In this document: in pieces, positions 16,567 through 26,190 of the stretch | Numbering within the stretch: position 1 is the stretch's first letter | Layout: each line of letters starts with the position of its first letter | Assembly: GCA_030840335.1 (NCBI GenBank) | Contig: JAUZFR010000119.1 | Span: forward strand, 1-55,992 | From: Actinomycetota bacterium | Lineage (GTDB): Bacteria > Actinomycetota > Actinomycetes > Actinomycetales > Microbacteriaceae | Length of the DNA: 55,992 bases | Direction: 5' to 3' | Made by a program: the position numbers and the translations under genes | Notes under the pieces: generated by a model | What the model was told of the DNA's origin: nothing | What the model saw: only the letters and a program-made list of their open reading frames with translations | Database searches by the model: none

Positions 16567-17194
16567 GACGAGCACCTCTCTTACTCGCCCGGTCGGTATC
16601 TCTTCTGTGAACCGCCCGAGCATTGTCGCGGTCGGAACGATCGTGTGGCTCGGCAGTGAAGTGATGTTCTTCGCGGGACTTTTCGCGATTTACTTCACTC
16701 TGCGGTCGACCTCCCCCGGCCTCTGGGCCGCTCAGGTAGTGCATCTGAACGTTGCATACTCGGGGGTGAATACCGCCGTGCTGGTCGCGTCGTCGTTCAC
16801 TTGCCAGATGGGCGTGTTCGCGGCAGAGCGTCTCCAGCCGCGCCGCAAGAGCTGGAAGATCACCGAATGGGGCATGGTCGAGTGGTTCTTCGTGACCTAT
16901 GTCATGGGTGCCATCTTCGTCATTGGCCAGATCTACGAGTACGCGAACCTGGTCAGTGAGGGCATCAGCCTCAGTTCGGATGCGTACGGTTCGGCCTTCT
17001 ACCTGACCACCGGCTTCCACGGAATCCACGTGACCTGTGGTCTCATAGCCTTCCTTCTCGTCATCGGTCGTGCATATTCAGCGAAGAACTTCGGCCACAA
17101 AGAAGCAACGAGCGCGATCGTCGTCTCGTACTACTGGCACTTCGTTGACGTGGTCTGGATCGGGCTGTTCTCGATCATCTACCTCCTGAAATAG
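16565..17194 (+). CDS. ctaE: cytochrome c oxidase subunit III
   Basis: A 209-residue membrane protein with five predicted helices, the compact actinobacterial form of aa3 oxidase subunit III. Diagnostic stretches are [32 protein letters not shown] and the C-terminal [14 protein letters not shown]. The GTG at 16565 gives the usual short N-terminal tail; an in-frame ATG at 16526 (MEDWAVV) is the main alternative. It heads the rightward operon ctaE-qcrC-qcrA-qcrB and is divergent from trpD with an 79-bp gap. Confidence 0.94.
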   Translation: MTSTSLTRPVGISSVNRPSIVAVGTIVWLGSEVMFFAGLFAIYFTLRSTSPGLWAAQVVHLNVAYSGVNTAVLVASSFTCQMGVFAAERLQPRRKSWKITEWGMVEWFFVTYVMGAIFVIGQIYEYANLVSEGISLSSDAYGSAFYLTTGFHGIHVTCGLIAFLLVIGRAYSAKNFGHKEATSAIVVSYYWHFVDVVWIGLFSIIYLLK

Positions 17195-17196
17195 AG

Positions 17197-18036
17197 ATGC
17201 GGAATACACGAAGCATGGCGAAGTCCACGACTCCACGCGCGGCCAAGAACGCGCGGACCAATCGCAAAGCGGGCCGTCGTTCCCCGCTCGCGTCGGTCGC
17301 ACTCATCGTGATCGGTCTCGTCGCCACCGGCGGCGCGTACGCGATGTTCACGAGTTCGGCGACCGCCAACACCGCGACCGCCAACAGCACATTGACTTCG
17401 GATGGCGCCAAGCTGTTCGCCGCCAACTGTGCAACCTGCCACGGCATGAATCTTCAGGGCACGAAAGACGGCCCCACCCTCATCGGCGTCGGCGCAGCAT
17501 CCGTTGATTTCCAGGTCGGTACCGGTCGCATGCCGCTGGCGGCAAGTGGTCCGCAGGCGGAGCAGAAGCCCGTTCAGTTCACCGCCAATCAAATCAAGGC
17601 CCTCTACACGTACGTGGCTTCGTTTGCACCCGGCCCGGGCATCCCCGACAAGCAGTATCTCGGCGGTAACGGCGATGCGGCGAAGGGCGCGGTGCTTTTC
17701 CGCACCAACTGCGCCATGTGCCATAACGTTGCGGGCGCGGGTGGCGCACTCACCGAGGGCAAGTACGCTCCATCTCTCGCCGGCGTCTCGGCAAAGCACG
17801 TGATCGAAGCCATGGAGACCGGGCCGCAGAACATGCCGGTTTTCAATGACAACAACCTCACGCCGGCCGACAAAGCCAATATCGTCACGTACCTCAAGTA
17901 CCTCGACAAGAATCCGTCTCCCGGCGGACTCGATCTCGGCAACCTTGGGCCGGTATCCGAGGGGCTGTTCCTCTGGATCTTCGGGCTCGGAACGATTGTC
18001 GGCATCACGATCTGGTTGACCGCGAAGGCCAACTAG
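17197..18036 (+). CDS. qcrC: cytochrome bc1 di-haem cytochrome c subunit
   Basis: A 279-residue membrane-anchored cytochrome c with two haem c sites: CATCH at residues 78-82 and CAMCH at 172-176, each with a Met-containing ligand region after it. There is an N-terminal helix (about 31-51) and a C-terminal anchor (IFGLGTIVGITIWL). Fused di-haem QcrC replaces separate cytochromes c1 and c in actinobacterial bc1-aa3 supercomplexes. It starts 2 bp after ctaE; an alternative start at 17215 (MAKST) is equally plausible. Confidence 0.95.
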   Translation: MRNTRSMAKSTTPRAAKNARTNRKAGRRSPLASVALIVIGLVATGGAYAMFTSSATANTATANSTLTSDGAKLFAANCATCHGMNLQGTKDGPTLIGVGAASVDFQVGTGRMPLAASGPQAEQKPVQFTANQIKALYTYVASFAPGPGIPDKQYLGGNGDAAKGAVLFRTNCAMCHNVAGAGGALTEGKYAPSLAGVSAKHVIEAMETGPQNMPVFNDNNLTPADKANIVTYLKYLDKNPSPGGLDLGNLGPVSEGLFLWIFGLGTIVGITIWLTAKAN

Positions 18037-18045
18037 CTTGATTCG

Positions 18046-18067
18046 CGCGGTGAACGCACGCACCGCG
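18046..18067. other. inverted repeat in the qcrC-qcrA gap
   Basis: CGCGGTG - 8 bp - CACCGCG forms a perfect 7-bp stem in the 102-bp gap between qcrC and qcrA, starting 10 bp after the qcrC stop. It is not followed by a T-run, so it may stabilise the upstream mRNA end or tune expression of the distal genes rather than terminate. Confidence 0.4.
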
Positions 18068-18138
18068 ACAACTGAAGACGTGACAACTAAGGGATCAAAA
18101 GAGTCGACGCGACGAGCGCGACTGGTGAAGGGAAGAGA

Positions 18139-19236
18139 ATGGCACAGCACGGCGACGGTGTAACCGCACCCGAGGGCGACGCTGTTCACGGCAGTGCCGT
18201 GACGACTGCGCTTGCGGTGTCCCACCAGACCGTCGAGTCCCCCGGCACCGCTGTGGTGCCGACGGACCCTGTCATCAACCCCGGATTCCCGCCGCACAAT
18301 CCGCGCATGACAGACCTGTACCCCGAGAAGGCGGCCAGGGCGGCGCGTCAGGTCGCAATCCTGTTCTACATATCGATCATCGGCAGCATCTTTGCTGTTG
18401 CCGCCTACGTCGCGTTCCCAATCGTCCCGGGCGACCCGGGCTCGATCCGCATCAACAACGCCCTCCTCGGCATCGGCATCACCCTGGGGCTGCTGGGAAT
18501 CGGCCTCGGCGCCGTCCACTGGGCAAAGCAACTCATGCGTGAAGACGAGAGCGTCGAGCTCCGCCACGGGACCCGCGGAACCGACGCCACGCGCGAGAAG
18601 GCTGTCGAAGTCTTCACCCTCGGCAACAACGAGTCGGGCATCGGTCGGCGCTCGCTCATCCGCAACAGCCTGATCGGCGCCCTCGTGCTGACGCCGGTCC
18701 CGGCTGTGGCGCTGTTCCGTGATCTTGCGCCGGCTGCCAATCCAGTTCCCCTGCTGCAGCACACGATGTGGAAGAAGGGCACACGCCTCACGCGTGACCC
18801 GGACGGCACCGCGGTGAAGGCCACCGACGTCACGCTCGGTTCGGCCTTCCACATCATCCCCGAGGGCCTGAACGACCGTGAGGATGCTCTCGAGCAGAAG
18901 GCCAAGGCGGCGGTGTTGCTCATGCGCCTCAGGCCCGAAGACCTGCACGTCAGTGAAGCGCGAAAAGGCTGGAATTACGAAGGCATTGTCGCCTATTCCA
19001 AGATCTGCACGCACGTCGGATGCCCGGTGGCCCTGTACGAGCAGCAGACGCACCACCTGCTCTGCCCCTGCCACCAGTCGCAGTTCGACATCACCCACGA
19101 AGCGAAGGTCATTTTCGGGCCCGCCCGTCGTCCCCTGCCACAGTTGCCGATCACGATCGACAGCGAAGGTTACCTGGTCGCCCAGAGCGACTTTCATGAG
19201 CCAGTCGGCCCAGACTTTTGGGAGCGTGAACTGTGA
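18139..19236 (+). CDS. qcrA: Rieske iron-sulfur subunit of cytochrome bc1
   Basis: A 365-residue protein. The Rieske cluster ligands are CTHVGC (residues 290-295) and CPCHQSQF (309-316), which hold a [2Fe-2S] cluster and pass electrons from menaquinol to haem c. Unlike proteobacterial Rieske proteins it has three transmembrane helices (about 71-93, 108-127, 172-195), the actinobacterial arrangement. The stop overlaps the GTG of qcrB (GTGA), so the two are coupled. The ATG follows AAGGGAAGAG. Confidence 0.96.
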   Translation: MAQHGDGVTAPEGDAVHGSAVTTALAVSHQTVESPGTAVVPTDPVINPGFPPHNPRMTDLYPEKAARAARQVAILFYISIIGSIFAVAAYVAFPIVPGDPGSIRINNALLGIGITLGLLGIGLGAVHWAKQLMREDESVELRHGTRGTDATREKAVEVFTLGNNESGIGRRSLIRNSLIGALVLTPVPAVALFRDLAPAANPVPLLQHTMWKKGTRLTRDPDGTAVKATDVTLGSAFHIIPEGLNDREDALEQKAKAAVLLMRLRPEDLHVSEARKGWNYEGIVAYSKICTHVGCPVALYEQQTHHLLCPCHQSQFDITHEAKVIFGPARRPLPQLPITIDSEGYLVAQSDFHEPVGPDFWEREL

Positions 19237-20897
19237 CAACCACAGAGACACCGAAGACCGTTCTAGCGCCGACCCGTGGAGCACGCTTCACCGGTGCGGC
19301 GGCCAACTACATCGACGAGCGCACCAGCATCTCCGGCCTCGTCAAAGAACTCGGCCGCAAGATCTTCCCCGACCACTGGTCGTTCATGCTCGGTGAAGTT
19401 GCGCTGTACAGCTTCATCGTCATCCTGCTCACCGGAACGTTCCTGACCTTCTTCTTCCAGGCCTCCATGGCGGATGTCACCTACGCGGGCAGCTACATCC
19501 CGCTCAAGGGCGTCGACATGTCCGCGGCGATGAACTCGACGCTCAACATCAGCTTCGACATTCGTGGCGGACTGCTCATGCGCCAGGTGCACCACTGGGC
19601 CGCGCTGCTGTTCGTCGCATCCATCGGTCTGCACATGCTGCGCATCTACTTCACGGGCGCGTTCCGCAAGCCGCGTGAACTCAACTGGCTCATTGGTTTC
19701 GTTCTGTTCGTGCTCGCGATGGCCGAAGGGTTCACCGGGTACTCGCTTCCCGACGACCTGCTGTCGGGCAACGGCCTCCGCATCATCGACGGCCTGGTCA
19801 AGGGTCTCCCCGTCATCGGAACGTGGACGTCGTACCTGCTATTCGGTGGCGAGTTCCCGGGCACGGCAATCGTCGGACGCCTGTACACGCTGCACATCCT
19901 CCTGCTGCCGGCCATCCTCGTCGCCGCACTGGGTATCCACCTCGTGTTGCTCGTCATCAACAAGCACACACAGTTCGCCGGCCCCGGCAAGACCAACGAC
20001 AACGTTGTTGGCGTGCCAATCATGCCGGTGTTCGCAGCAAAGGCCGGTGGCTTCTTCTTCATCGTCTTCGGTGTCATTGTTCTGATCGCATCGTTCTTCA
20101 CGATCAACCCGATCTGGACTTATGGTCCCTACGATCCATCGCCGGTCTCGGCGGGTACGCAGCCCGACTGGTACATCGGATTCGCGGACGGCGCGCTGCG
20201 CCTGGTGCCATCTGACTGGGGCTTCATGATCGGCCCATGGACGTTCTCGCTCAACATCGTTGCGCCCGTGCTCGTGCTGGGGCTATTCATCGTCGCGGTG
20301 GCCATCTATCCATTCATTGAGGGCTGGGTTACGGGAGACAAGCGCGAGCACCACATCGCTGACCGCCCGCGCAACGCTCCGACGCGGACCGCGATCGGTG
20401 CTGCCGGCGTCACCTTCTACGCCGTCCTCTGGGCAGCCGCCAGCTCGGACCTCATTGCCACCCACTTCGGTCTCACCATCGAGGGTGTCATCACGACACT
20501 TCAGTACCTGCTCATCTTCGGACCGATCGTCGCCTACCTGGTCACCAAGCGCATTTGCCTCGGCCTCATGAAGAAGGATCGCGAGATCGCTCTTCACGGC
20601 TATGAGAGCGGTCGCATCGTTCGTCTGCCCGGCGGCGAGTACATCGAAGTTCACGAGCAGCTCAGCGACTACGAGCGTTGGCGCCTCATCAGCTACGACG
20701 ACTACAAGCCGCTCATGCTGCGCCCGGACGCGAAGGGACGCATCAGCGTCACCGAGCGTCTGCGTGCGGCCATGTCGAACTGGTTCTTCGAGGATCGCAT
20801 CGCTCCCGTCACCAGAGCGGAACTCGAGCAGGCCCACCACTCCGGACACGGCGCAATCGAGGCAGCTCCCGAGTCGGAACCCGCGCAGCTGCACTAG
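19233..20897 (+). CDS. qcrB: cytochrome b subunit of cytochrome bc1
   Basis: A 554-residue membrane protein that oxidises menaquinol and carries both b haems. The fourth-helix and second-helix haem His residues are visible (RQVHHWAALLFV, ASIGLHMLRIYF and HILLLPAILVAALGIHLVLL), as is the quinol-site segment GYSLPDDLLSG. A long C-terminal cytoplasmic extension (about 100 residues) is typical of actinobacteria. Translation starts at a GTG that overlaps the qcrA stop. It ends the rightward operon and faces the paired 74-bp repeats and ctaF. Confidence 0.96.
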   Translation: MTTTETPKTVLAPTRGARFTGAAANYIDERTSISGLVKELGRKIFPDHWSFMLGEVALYSFIVILLTGTFLTFFFQASMADVTYAGSYIPLKGVDMSAAMNSTLNISFDIRGGLLMRQVHHWAALLFVASIGLHMLRIYFTGAFRKPRELNWLIGFVLFVLAMAEGFTGYSLPDDLLSGNGLRIIDGLVKGLPVIGTWTSYLLFGGEFPGTAIVGRLYTLHILLLPAILVAALGIHLVLLVINKHTQFAGPGKTNDNVVGVPIMPVFAAKAGGFFFIVFGVIVLIASFFTINPIWTYGPYDPSPVSAGTQPDWYIGFADGALRLVPSDWGFMIGPWTFSLNIVAPVLVLGLFIVAVAIYPFIEGWVTGDKREHHIADRPRNAPTRTAIGAAGVTFYAVLWAAASSDLIATHFGLTIEGVITTLQYLLIFGPIVAYLVTKRICLGLMKKDREIALHGYESGRIVRLPGGEYIEVHEQLSDYERWRLISYDDYKPLMLRPDAKGRISVTERLRAAMSNWFFEDRIAPVTRAELEQAHHSGHGAIEAAPESEPAQLH

Positions 20898-20903
20898 CCG
20901 CTC

Positions 20904-20977
20904 GCGATTGCGCGTGCAGGAACCGTCTGCGCGCGCTCGCCCACCCGCAAACGGTTCGCCAGGCAGCAATCACCAGC
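20904..20977. repeat. 74-bp direct repeat, copy A, with nested inverted repeats
   Basis: This copy and the one at 21045-21118 agree at 71 of 74 positions and are 141 bp apart. Inside it, GAACCGTCTGCG (20920-20931) pairs with CGCAAACGGTTC (20946-20957) at 11 of 12 bases, and the outer GATTGC (20906-20911) pairs with GCAATC (20966-20971). The element lies between the convergent qcrB and ctaF ends and could fold as a long hairpin in RNA or single-stranded DNA. Confidence 0.85.
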
Positions 20978-21044
20978 CAGTGACTGATTGCCCGCGCGGC
21001 ATCACCCGCCGAGACTCATTGCGCGCAGCCGCCGCTGGCCGCCA

Positions 21045-21118
21045 GCGATTGCGCGCGCAGGAACCGTCTGCGCACGGTCGCCCACCCGCAAACGGTTCGC
21101 CAGGCAGCAATCACCAGC
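21045..21118. repeat. 74-bp direct repeat, copy B, with nested inverted repeats
   Basis: The second copy differs from copy A at three bases, all outside the paired arms. GAACCGTCTGCG is at 21061-21072 and its partner CGCAAACGGTTC at 21087-21098. The words ATTGCCCGC (20987) and ATTGCGCGC (21018) between the two copies resemble the start of the element, suggesting further degenerate copies. A REP/BIME-like or MITE-like mobile palindrome is possible, as is a bidirectional transcription boundary. Confidence 0.85.
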
Positions 21119-21158
21119 GCACACCTGTGGGCTTGCGCCCTACGCGCGACCCAACTGC

Positions 21159-21584
21159 TCAGTGCGCGTGGTAGCCGCGGTGGTATTCGTACGTCAAACC
21201 GACGAGGCTGACAGCCGCGAGTGCGACCGCAATGAAGCACAACCAGTTTCCAACAGCCAAACCGAGGAACATCAGAGCGGTGGATGCGCCGAGCATGATC
21301 GGCCACCAGCTCCAGGGGCTGAAGAAGCCCTGCTCCGCCTCACCGTCATCGATGTTGGCATCGACACGGTCTTCCGGAAGTTCGCCGCCCTGACCCGAGT
21401 GAACGCGCCCGACGTAGAAGGCGATGAGTGCCGAGAGCAGGCCAACCAGAAGCAGCGCGACGGTTCCCACGGGCTCGACTTTGCCACCGAACTCTTTGTC
21501 GGCCAGGTTCCAAATGATGTAGGTCGCCGCCGAAGCGAAACAAAACGCGGTGAGAATCCAGAACAGTTTGGCTGTTGCTCCCAT
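21159..21584 (-). CDS. ctaF: cytochrome c oxidase subunit IV, actinobacterial type
   Basis: A 141-residue membrane protein with four hydrophobic segments (about 7-26, 39-59, 93-111, 113-130). It matches the CtaF family found only in actinobacterial aa3 oxidases: KLFWILTAFCFASAATYIIW, YVGRVH, and the conserved GFFSPWSWWPI before the third helix. It follows ctaD by 2 bp and so is translated with it. Its product packs against subunits I and III in the supercomplex. Confidence 0.93.
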   Translation of the reverse strand: MGATAKLFWILTAFCFASAATYIIWNLADKEFGGKVEPVGTVALLLVGLLSALIAFYVGRVHSGQGGELPEDRVDANIDDGEAEQGFFSPWSWWPIMLGASTALMFLGLAVGNWLCFIAVALAAVSLVGLTYEYHRGYHAH

Positions 21585-21586
21585 GG

Positions 21587-23311
21587 CTACTTCACCTTCT
21601 CGTCAGCGCGGTCGTAAACGGGGGAATCCGGCGCATCCTTGAACGGTCCGATACCCGAGGCCATCTCCGCCTCAGGGTGCGCAAGATCGAATGCCGGCGA
21701 CTCCGAACGGATGCGCGGGATCGACGTGAAATTGTGTCGCGGCGGCGGGCAGGATGTCGCCCACTCGAGCGAGCGTCCGTAGCCCCACGGGTCGTTGACT
21801 GTGACCTTTGGCGCCCGTCGCGCGGTGATGTACACGTTGTAGAGGAACGGCAACATCGAAACTCCAAGGATCATCGCGCCGATGGTGGAGATCTGGTTCA
21901 TCCAGGTCACTCCGTCAGTCGGCAGATAGCTGTAGTACCGACGCGGCATTCCCTCGACGCCGATCCAGTGCTGAATCAGGAATGTCGTATGGAATCCGAT
22001 GAACAACAGCCAGAAGTGGATCTTGCCGAGACGCTCGTTGAGCATCTTGCCCGTCCACTTTGGCCACCAGAAGTAGAACCCGCTGAACATGGCGAACACG
22101 ACGGTTCCAAAGACCACGTAGTGGAAGTGCGCGACCACGAAATACGTGTCGGACACGTGGAAGTCGAGCGGCGGTGACGCGAGGATGACGCCGGTCAGGC
22201 CACCGAAGGTGAACGTGATCAGGAAGCCGATCGCCCACATCATCGGGGTCTCGAACGTCACAGAACCGCGCCACATAGTGCCGATCCAGTTGAAGATCTT
22301 CACACCGGTCGGTACCGCGATCAGCATCGTCATGAACGAGAAGAACGGCAGCAGGACAGACCCGGTCACGTACATGTGGTGTGCCCACACGGTGACTGAC
22401 AGGGCTGCAATGGCGATCGTGGCGTACACGAGCGTTTTGTACCCGAAGATGGGCTTGCGGCTGAATACCGGCAATACCTCGCTGATGATTCCGAAGAACG
22501 GCAGCGCGATGATGTACACCTCTGGATGCCCGAAGAACCAGAAGAGGTGCTGCCAGAGAAGGGCGCCACCGTTGGCCGCGTCGAAGACATGCGCCCCAAC
22601 CGTGCGGTCGGCACCAAGTGCGAGAAGCGCGGCCGCCAGAACCGGGAACGCCATGATCACGAGGATCGAGGTCACGAGGGTGTTCCAGGTGAAGATCGGC
22701 ATGCGGAACATCGTCATGCCGGGAGCGCGCATGGTGATGATCGTAGTGATGAAGTTCACGGCACCGAGGATGGTACCGAATCCGCTCATCGCAAGACCGA
22801 AGACCCAGAGGTTTCCGCCGAGCCCAGGAGTAAACGTGGTCGACGTGAGCGGCGCATAGGCCGTCCAGCCGAAGGATGCCGCGCCCTGAGGCGTCAGGAA
22901 GCCGGCGACGGCGATGAGCGAACCGAAACTGTAGAGCCAGTAGGCGAACGCATTGAGCCTGGGGAACGCAACATCCGGAGCGCCGATCTGCAACGGCATG
23001 ATGACGTTGCCGAATCCAGCGAACAGTGGCGTTGCGAACATCAGCAGCATGATCGTGCCGTGCATCGTGAACAACTGGTTGTACTGCTCGGGAGTGCCGA
23101 CGACGGTGAGGCCCGGCTCGAAGAGTTGTGTGCGGATCACCAGGGCCATTACTCCGCCGAGGCAGAAGTAAAGGAACGAGGTGATCAGGTACAGATAGCC
23201 GATGGTCTTGTGGTCGGTCGAAGTGATGTAGTTGACAAGGATGTTGCCCTTGCGAACGGTCTCCGACCGGCCGAACTGCTGCTGCTTCTCAAGTGTCGAG
23301 ATCGCGGACAT
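21587..23311 (-). CDS. ctaD: cytochrome c oxidase subunit I
   Basis: A 574-residue, twelve-helix haem-copper oxidase subunit that reduces oxygen and pumps protons. The ligands are in place: His84 (MHGTIMLL) and His397 for haem a, His395 (AHFHY) for haem a3, and His262, His311 and His312 for CuB, with the cross-linked Tyr in HPEVY. This makes it an A-type oxidase. The ATG at 23311 is 5 bp after ctaC. The hydrophilic C-terminal tail (SCPPPRHNF onward) is the usual actinobacterial form. Having ctaD together with ctaC and ctaF differs from mycobacteria, where ctaD lies apart. Confidence 0.97.
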   Translation of the reverse strand: MSAISTLEKQQQFGRSETVRKGNILVNYITSTDHKTIGYLYLITSFLYFCLGGVMALVIRTQLFEPGLTVVGTPEQYNQLFTMHGTIMLLMFATPLFAGFGNVIMPLQIGAPDVAFPRLNAFAYWLYSFGSLIAVAGFLTPQGAASFGWTAYAPLTSTTFTPGLGGNLWVFGLAMSGFGTILGAVNFITTIITMRAPGMTMFRMPIFTWNTLVTSILVIMAFPVLAAALLALGADRTVGAHVFDAANGGALLWQHLFWFFGHPEVYIIALPFFGIISEVLPVFSRKPIFGYKTLVYATIAIAALSVTVWAHHMYVTGSVLLPFFSFMTMLIAVPTGVKIFNWIGTMWRGSVTFETPMMWAIGFLITFTFGGLTGVILASPPLDFHVSDTYFVVAHFHYVVFGTVVFAMFSGFYFWWPKWTGKMLNERLGKIHFWLLFIGFHTTFLIQHWIGVEGMPRRYYSYLPTDGVTWMNQISTIGAMILGVSMLPFLYNVYITARRAPKVTVNDPWGYGRSLEWATSCPPPRHNFTSIPRIRSESPAFDLAHPEAEMASGIGPFKDAPDSPVYDRADEKVK

Positions 23312-23316
23312 GGTGC

Positions 23317-24168
23317 TTAACCCTTCGGTGCGCCGGTACCCGGCAGGTTGGAGTTCGGGTTGTAGGCATCACCGAGTGTGCCGGTGAATCCGGCGGCCTT
23401 TTGCTGAGCAATATAGGCGTCATAGTCCGACTGCGACTCGACCTTCACCTGAAACAGCATGAGTGAGTGGTACTGGCCGCACAACTCGGCGCACTTACCC
23501 TGATACGTGCCGATCTTCTCGGGGATGAAATACATGTAGTTGGTCTTGCCGGGGATCATGTCTTTCTTGTACAGGAAGTTCACGATCCAGAAGGAGTGCG
23601 CGACGTCGCGGGACTTGATGTCGATCTGAACCCGCTTGCCCACCGGCAAATGCAGCACGTTGAGCGGAGCGGCGAGCCCACCGTCTTCCTTGACGCTGGC
23701 CTGAACACCGGCGCTGTAAACCTGCTCGTCGAGGTAGTTGAAGGTCCACGCCCAGCGCTGGCCATAGACCTCGATCTTCACCTGAGGATCGGCCATCGGC
23801 TTCTCGATCTCGTTCTGGTCTCTCGCCGTGAACGCAAAGAACCCGAGAACGAGGATGAGCGGAACGACCGTGTAGAAAATCTCGATCGGGAGGTTGTAAC
23901 GCAGCTGCACAGGGAGGCCCACCTGGCCCTTGCGGCGACGATAGACGATCGCCGCCCAGAGGATGAGGCCCCACGTGACGACACCGACGACCAGGAGCAC
24001 GATCCACGACGTGTTCCACAGGCCGATGACCCGGTCGACGTGGTTGGTTGTGCCCGGCGTTGTCGGAAGGAAACCAACGAGCTGCTGCTGGGTGCAGCCC
24101 GCAAGAACGAGCGAGATGACTACCGCGATAGGAATGATCGCCCATCGAAGACGGCGGTTAGAGCGCAC
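23317..24168 (-). CDS. ctaC: cytochrome c oxidase subunit II (CuA subunit)
   Basis: A 283-residue lipoprotein that takes electrons from the di-haem QcrC. The lipobox LVLAGC puts the acylated Cys at residue 25; two helices follow (about 54-75 and 97-113). The CuA ligands are His191, Cys226, Glu228, Cys230, His234 and Met237 in the segment [12 protein letters not shown]. The GTG at 24168 has GAGG 6 nt upstream. It heads the leftward ctaC-ctaD-ctaF operon. Confidence 0.96.
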   Translation of the reverse strand: MRSNRRLRWAIIPIAVVISLVLAGCTQQQLVGFLPTTPGTTNHVDRVIGLWNTSWIVLLVVGVVTWGLILWAAIVYRRRKGQVGLPVQLRYNLPIEIFYTVVPLILVLGFFAFTARDQNEIEKPMADPQVKIEVYGQRWAWTFNYLDEQVYSAGVQASVKEDGGLAAPLNVLHLPVGKRVQIDIKSRDVAHSFWIVNFLYKKDMIPGKTNYMYFIPEKIGTYQGKCAELCGQYHSLMLFQVKVESQSDYDAYIAQQKAAGFTGTLGDAYNPNSNLPGTGAPKG

Positions 24169-24265
24169 CTGAAACCTCTCGGATGTTGCGGACTGGAATG
24201 CTTCTTCAGTCTATAACCCGGTGCGAGGGGCGCCCGTCCTCCCCCGCCTCTCTTTCGCGGAATAA

Positions 24266-24294
24266 ACAACGAAAAGGCCGGACCTTCACCGGCC
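24266..24294 (-). terminator. rho-independent terminator after erpA
   Basis: On the leftward transcript GGCCGG - 7 bp - CCGGCC is followed directly by TTTTCGTTG, a standard GC stem plus T-run. It lies about 35 bp beyond the erpA stop and separates erpA from the ctaC operon promoter. The flanking CGGCC adds a possible alternative pairing. Confidence 0.75.
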
Positions 24295-24328
24295 CGGCCC
24301 ATTCAAAGAAACAGATATTGCTCGCGAC

Positions 24329-24694
24329 TTAGTGGAAGCTGTCTCCACACGCGCAACTGCCGGAAGCGTTCGGGTTGTCGATTGTGAAGCCCTGCTTCTG
24401 GATGGTGTCTTCGAAGTCAATCGAAGCGCCATCGAGGTACGGCACGCTCATCTTGTCAACGACGACCTCAACTCCTTCGCCGAAATCGACGGTCGCATCG
24501 CCATCGAGCGTGCGCTCGTCGAAGTAGAGCTGGTAGATCAAACCGGAGCATCCGCCGGGCTGCACGGCAACGCGCAGGCGCAGGTCGTCACGACCCTCCT
24601 GGGTCAGCAGGCTCCGCACTTTGTCGGCCGCGGCATCCGAGAGGCCGACACCGTGGGCGGCGGTCGTGGATGGCGCGAGTGTGGTGTCAGTCAT
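24329..24694 (-). CDS. erpA: iron-sulfur cluster insertion protein, HesB/IscA/ErpA family
   Basis: A 121-residue A-type carrier that hands Fe-S clusters to target proteins. The three cluster Cys are in QPGGCSGLIYQL and the C-terminal SCACGDSF. The ATG at 24694 is chosen from a longer frame because AAGGAG precedes it by 8 nt and the family start (AAADKVRSLL) fits. It lies 37 bp after the M20 peptidase gene, upstream of the oxidase genes, the same setting as the mycobacterial homologue. The product may supply the Rieske protein. Confidence 0.92.
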   Translation of the reverse strand: MTDTTLAPSTTAAHGVGLSDAAADKVRSLLTQEGRDDLRLRVAVQPGGCSGLIYQLYFDERTLDGDATVDFGEGVEVVVDKMSVPYLDGASIDFEDTIQKQGFTIDNPNASGSCACGDSFH

Positions 24695-24731
24695 CAATAG
24701 CTCCTTATGTACAACTAAATCTGTTTTTATC

Positions 24732-26150
24732 CTACGCGCGGGTTTCGAGCTTTGCGAGCAGGATCGCCTCCGTGAGGATGGCGCGGTGGAATACGCCGAG
24801 GTGCAGGGACTCGTTCGGGCTGTGCGCCCGCGAGTCCGGATCTTCGACACCGGTCACCAGGATCTCGGCGTTCGGAAACTGTTCGACCAGGTCGGAGACG
24901 AACGGAATCGATCCGCCAATGCCGGTATCGACGGGGTCAACGCCCCACGCTTCGCGCATCGCAGCACGGGCATCCGCAACGGATGGACCGCTCGTGTCGA
25001 CGAGGAACGGGTTGCCGAGGTCGACATCCGAGATGTCGAGGTGAGCGCCGAAGGGCGCGTTCCCGCGCAGGTGCCGCTCGATCGCCGCGAACGCATCCTT
25101 TGCCTCCTGCCCGGGTGCGATGCGCGCGCTCACCTTGACGGTGACGGCTGCCGCGAGGGTGTTCGAGGCATTGATCACAGTCGGCGCGTCGATTCCGGTC
25201 ACGGTGATCGACGGCTGTGCCCACATCCGGCTCAGAATGGTGCCGCGGCCGATCGCCGTGACGCCGTCGAGCAATGCGGCTTCTTCACGAAACAACTGGT
25301 CACTGTATTCCGGGGTTTCCATGTCGTGCGAGGTCAGTCCTTCAACGGCGACAGCGCCTTCCGAATCCCAGAGAGTGCCGAGAAGTTTGATCGTCGCCAG
25401 CATCGCATCCGGTGCCGCTCCCCCGAACATGCCCGAGTGCGATGCGTGATCGAGCGTTGACACCTTCAGCTGGAAGGTGACGTTTCCGCGAAGGGTGACG
25501 GTGAGCGCCGGCGTCGTGGTGTTCCAGTTGTCCGAGTCGGCGACGACGATTGCGTCGGCGGCGAGCTGGTCGCGATGCTTCACCAGGAAGTTCTTGAACG
25601 AACGGGAGCCGAACTCTTCCTCGCCTTCGATGAAAACCGCAAGCCCGAGGTCGAAATCATCGCCAAACACGGTCGAGAACGCGCGGATGGCGGCGACATG
25701 CGCGAGCACTCCGGCCTTGTCATCTGCCGCCCCCCGACCGTAGAGGCGATCGCCGCGAATGGTCGGTTCGAACGGCGACGAGTCCCACTCCTCGTCGTTT
25801 CCGGGTGGCTGAACGTCGTGATGGGCATAAAGAAGGATGGTCGGCTTGCCGTTTCGCGCCGCGCGCGACGCGAGAACGGCCGGCTGGCCCAGCTTTTCAC
25901 CGTCGATCGCAGCACGGGAGATTTCGACCGTTTCGAAGACTCCAAGGCCTTCGATCAGCGCCTTGACCGCCTCGGCGCTGGCTGCCACAGTGGACGGGTC
26001 GAACCCGTCCCACGAGACGGATGGGATGCGCACGAGGTTCGACAGGTCGGCGATCGCTTTCGGAAGTCCGGCTTGCACCGCATCCTTCATGGCTTCGTTT
26101 GTGGACGGTGAGCTGGCCTCGGCAGACACGGGCAGATCGGAATCGGTCAT
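24732..26150 (-). CDS. M20 family metallopeptidase (dipeptidase)
   Basis: A 472-residue zinc peptidase of the M20 dipeptidase group. Metal and catalytic residues are visible in LLYAHHDVQP (His, catalytic Asp), GRGAADDKAG (bridging Asp) and GEEEFGS (catalytic Glu and ligand Glu). A dimerisation domain interrupts the catalytic domain in the usual way. Substrates are likely dipeptides or similar small amides. It is divergent from the DUF3043 gene with 40 bp between starts. Confidence 0.93.
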   Translation of the reverse strand: MTDSDLPVSAEASSPSTNEAMKDAVQAGLPKAIADLSNLVRIPSVSWDGFDPSTVAASAEAVKALIEGLGVFETVEISRAAIDGEKLGQPAVLASRAARNGKPTILLYAHHDVQPPGNDEEWDSSPFEPTIRGDRLYGRGAADDKAGVLAHVAAIRAFSTVFGDDFDLGLAVFIEGEEEFGSRSFKNFLVKHRDQLAADAIVVADSDNWNTTTPALTVTLRGNVTFQLKVSTLDHASHSGMFGGAAPDAMLATIKLLGTLWDSEGAVAVEGLTSHDMETPEYSDQLFREEAALLDGVTAIGRGTILSRMWAQPSITVTGIDAPTVINASNTLAAAVTVKVSARIAPGQEAKDAFAAIERHLRGNAPFGAHLDISDVDLGNPFLVDTSGPSVADARAAMREAWGVDPVDTGIGGSIPFVSDLVEQFPNAEILVTGVEDPDSRAHSPNESLHLGVFHRAILTEAILLAKLETRA

Positions 26151-26190
26151 GCGGGTAATCTTAAGGCGACATCACAGCTAAGGACTCATC

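Noticed and set aside
18037-18138. A small RNA or riboswitch between qcrC and qcrA.
   Set aside because: Only one 7-bp stem is visible, with no conserved riboswitch elements.
17179-19284. A 701-codon frame on the minus strand opposite qcrC and qcrA.
   Set aside because: It mirrors the strongly supported cytochrome genes and shows no family motifs.
20904-21118. The paired repeats as a CRISPR array.
   Set aside because: Only two units of 74 bp, far longer than CRISPR repeats, with internal pairing and no cas genes.
20602-21174. Plus-strand frames crossing the 74-bp repeats after qcrB.
   Set aside because: They begin inside qcrB in a shifted frame and simply read the repeats; no protein family fits.
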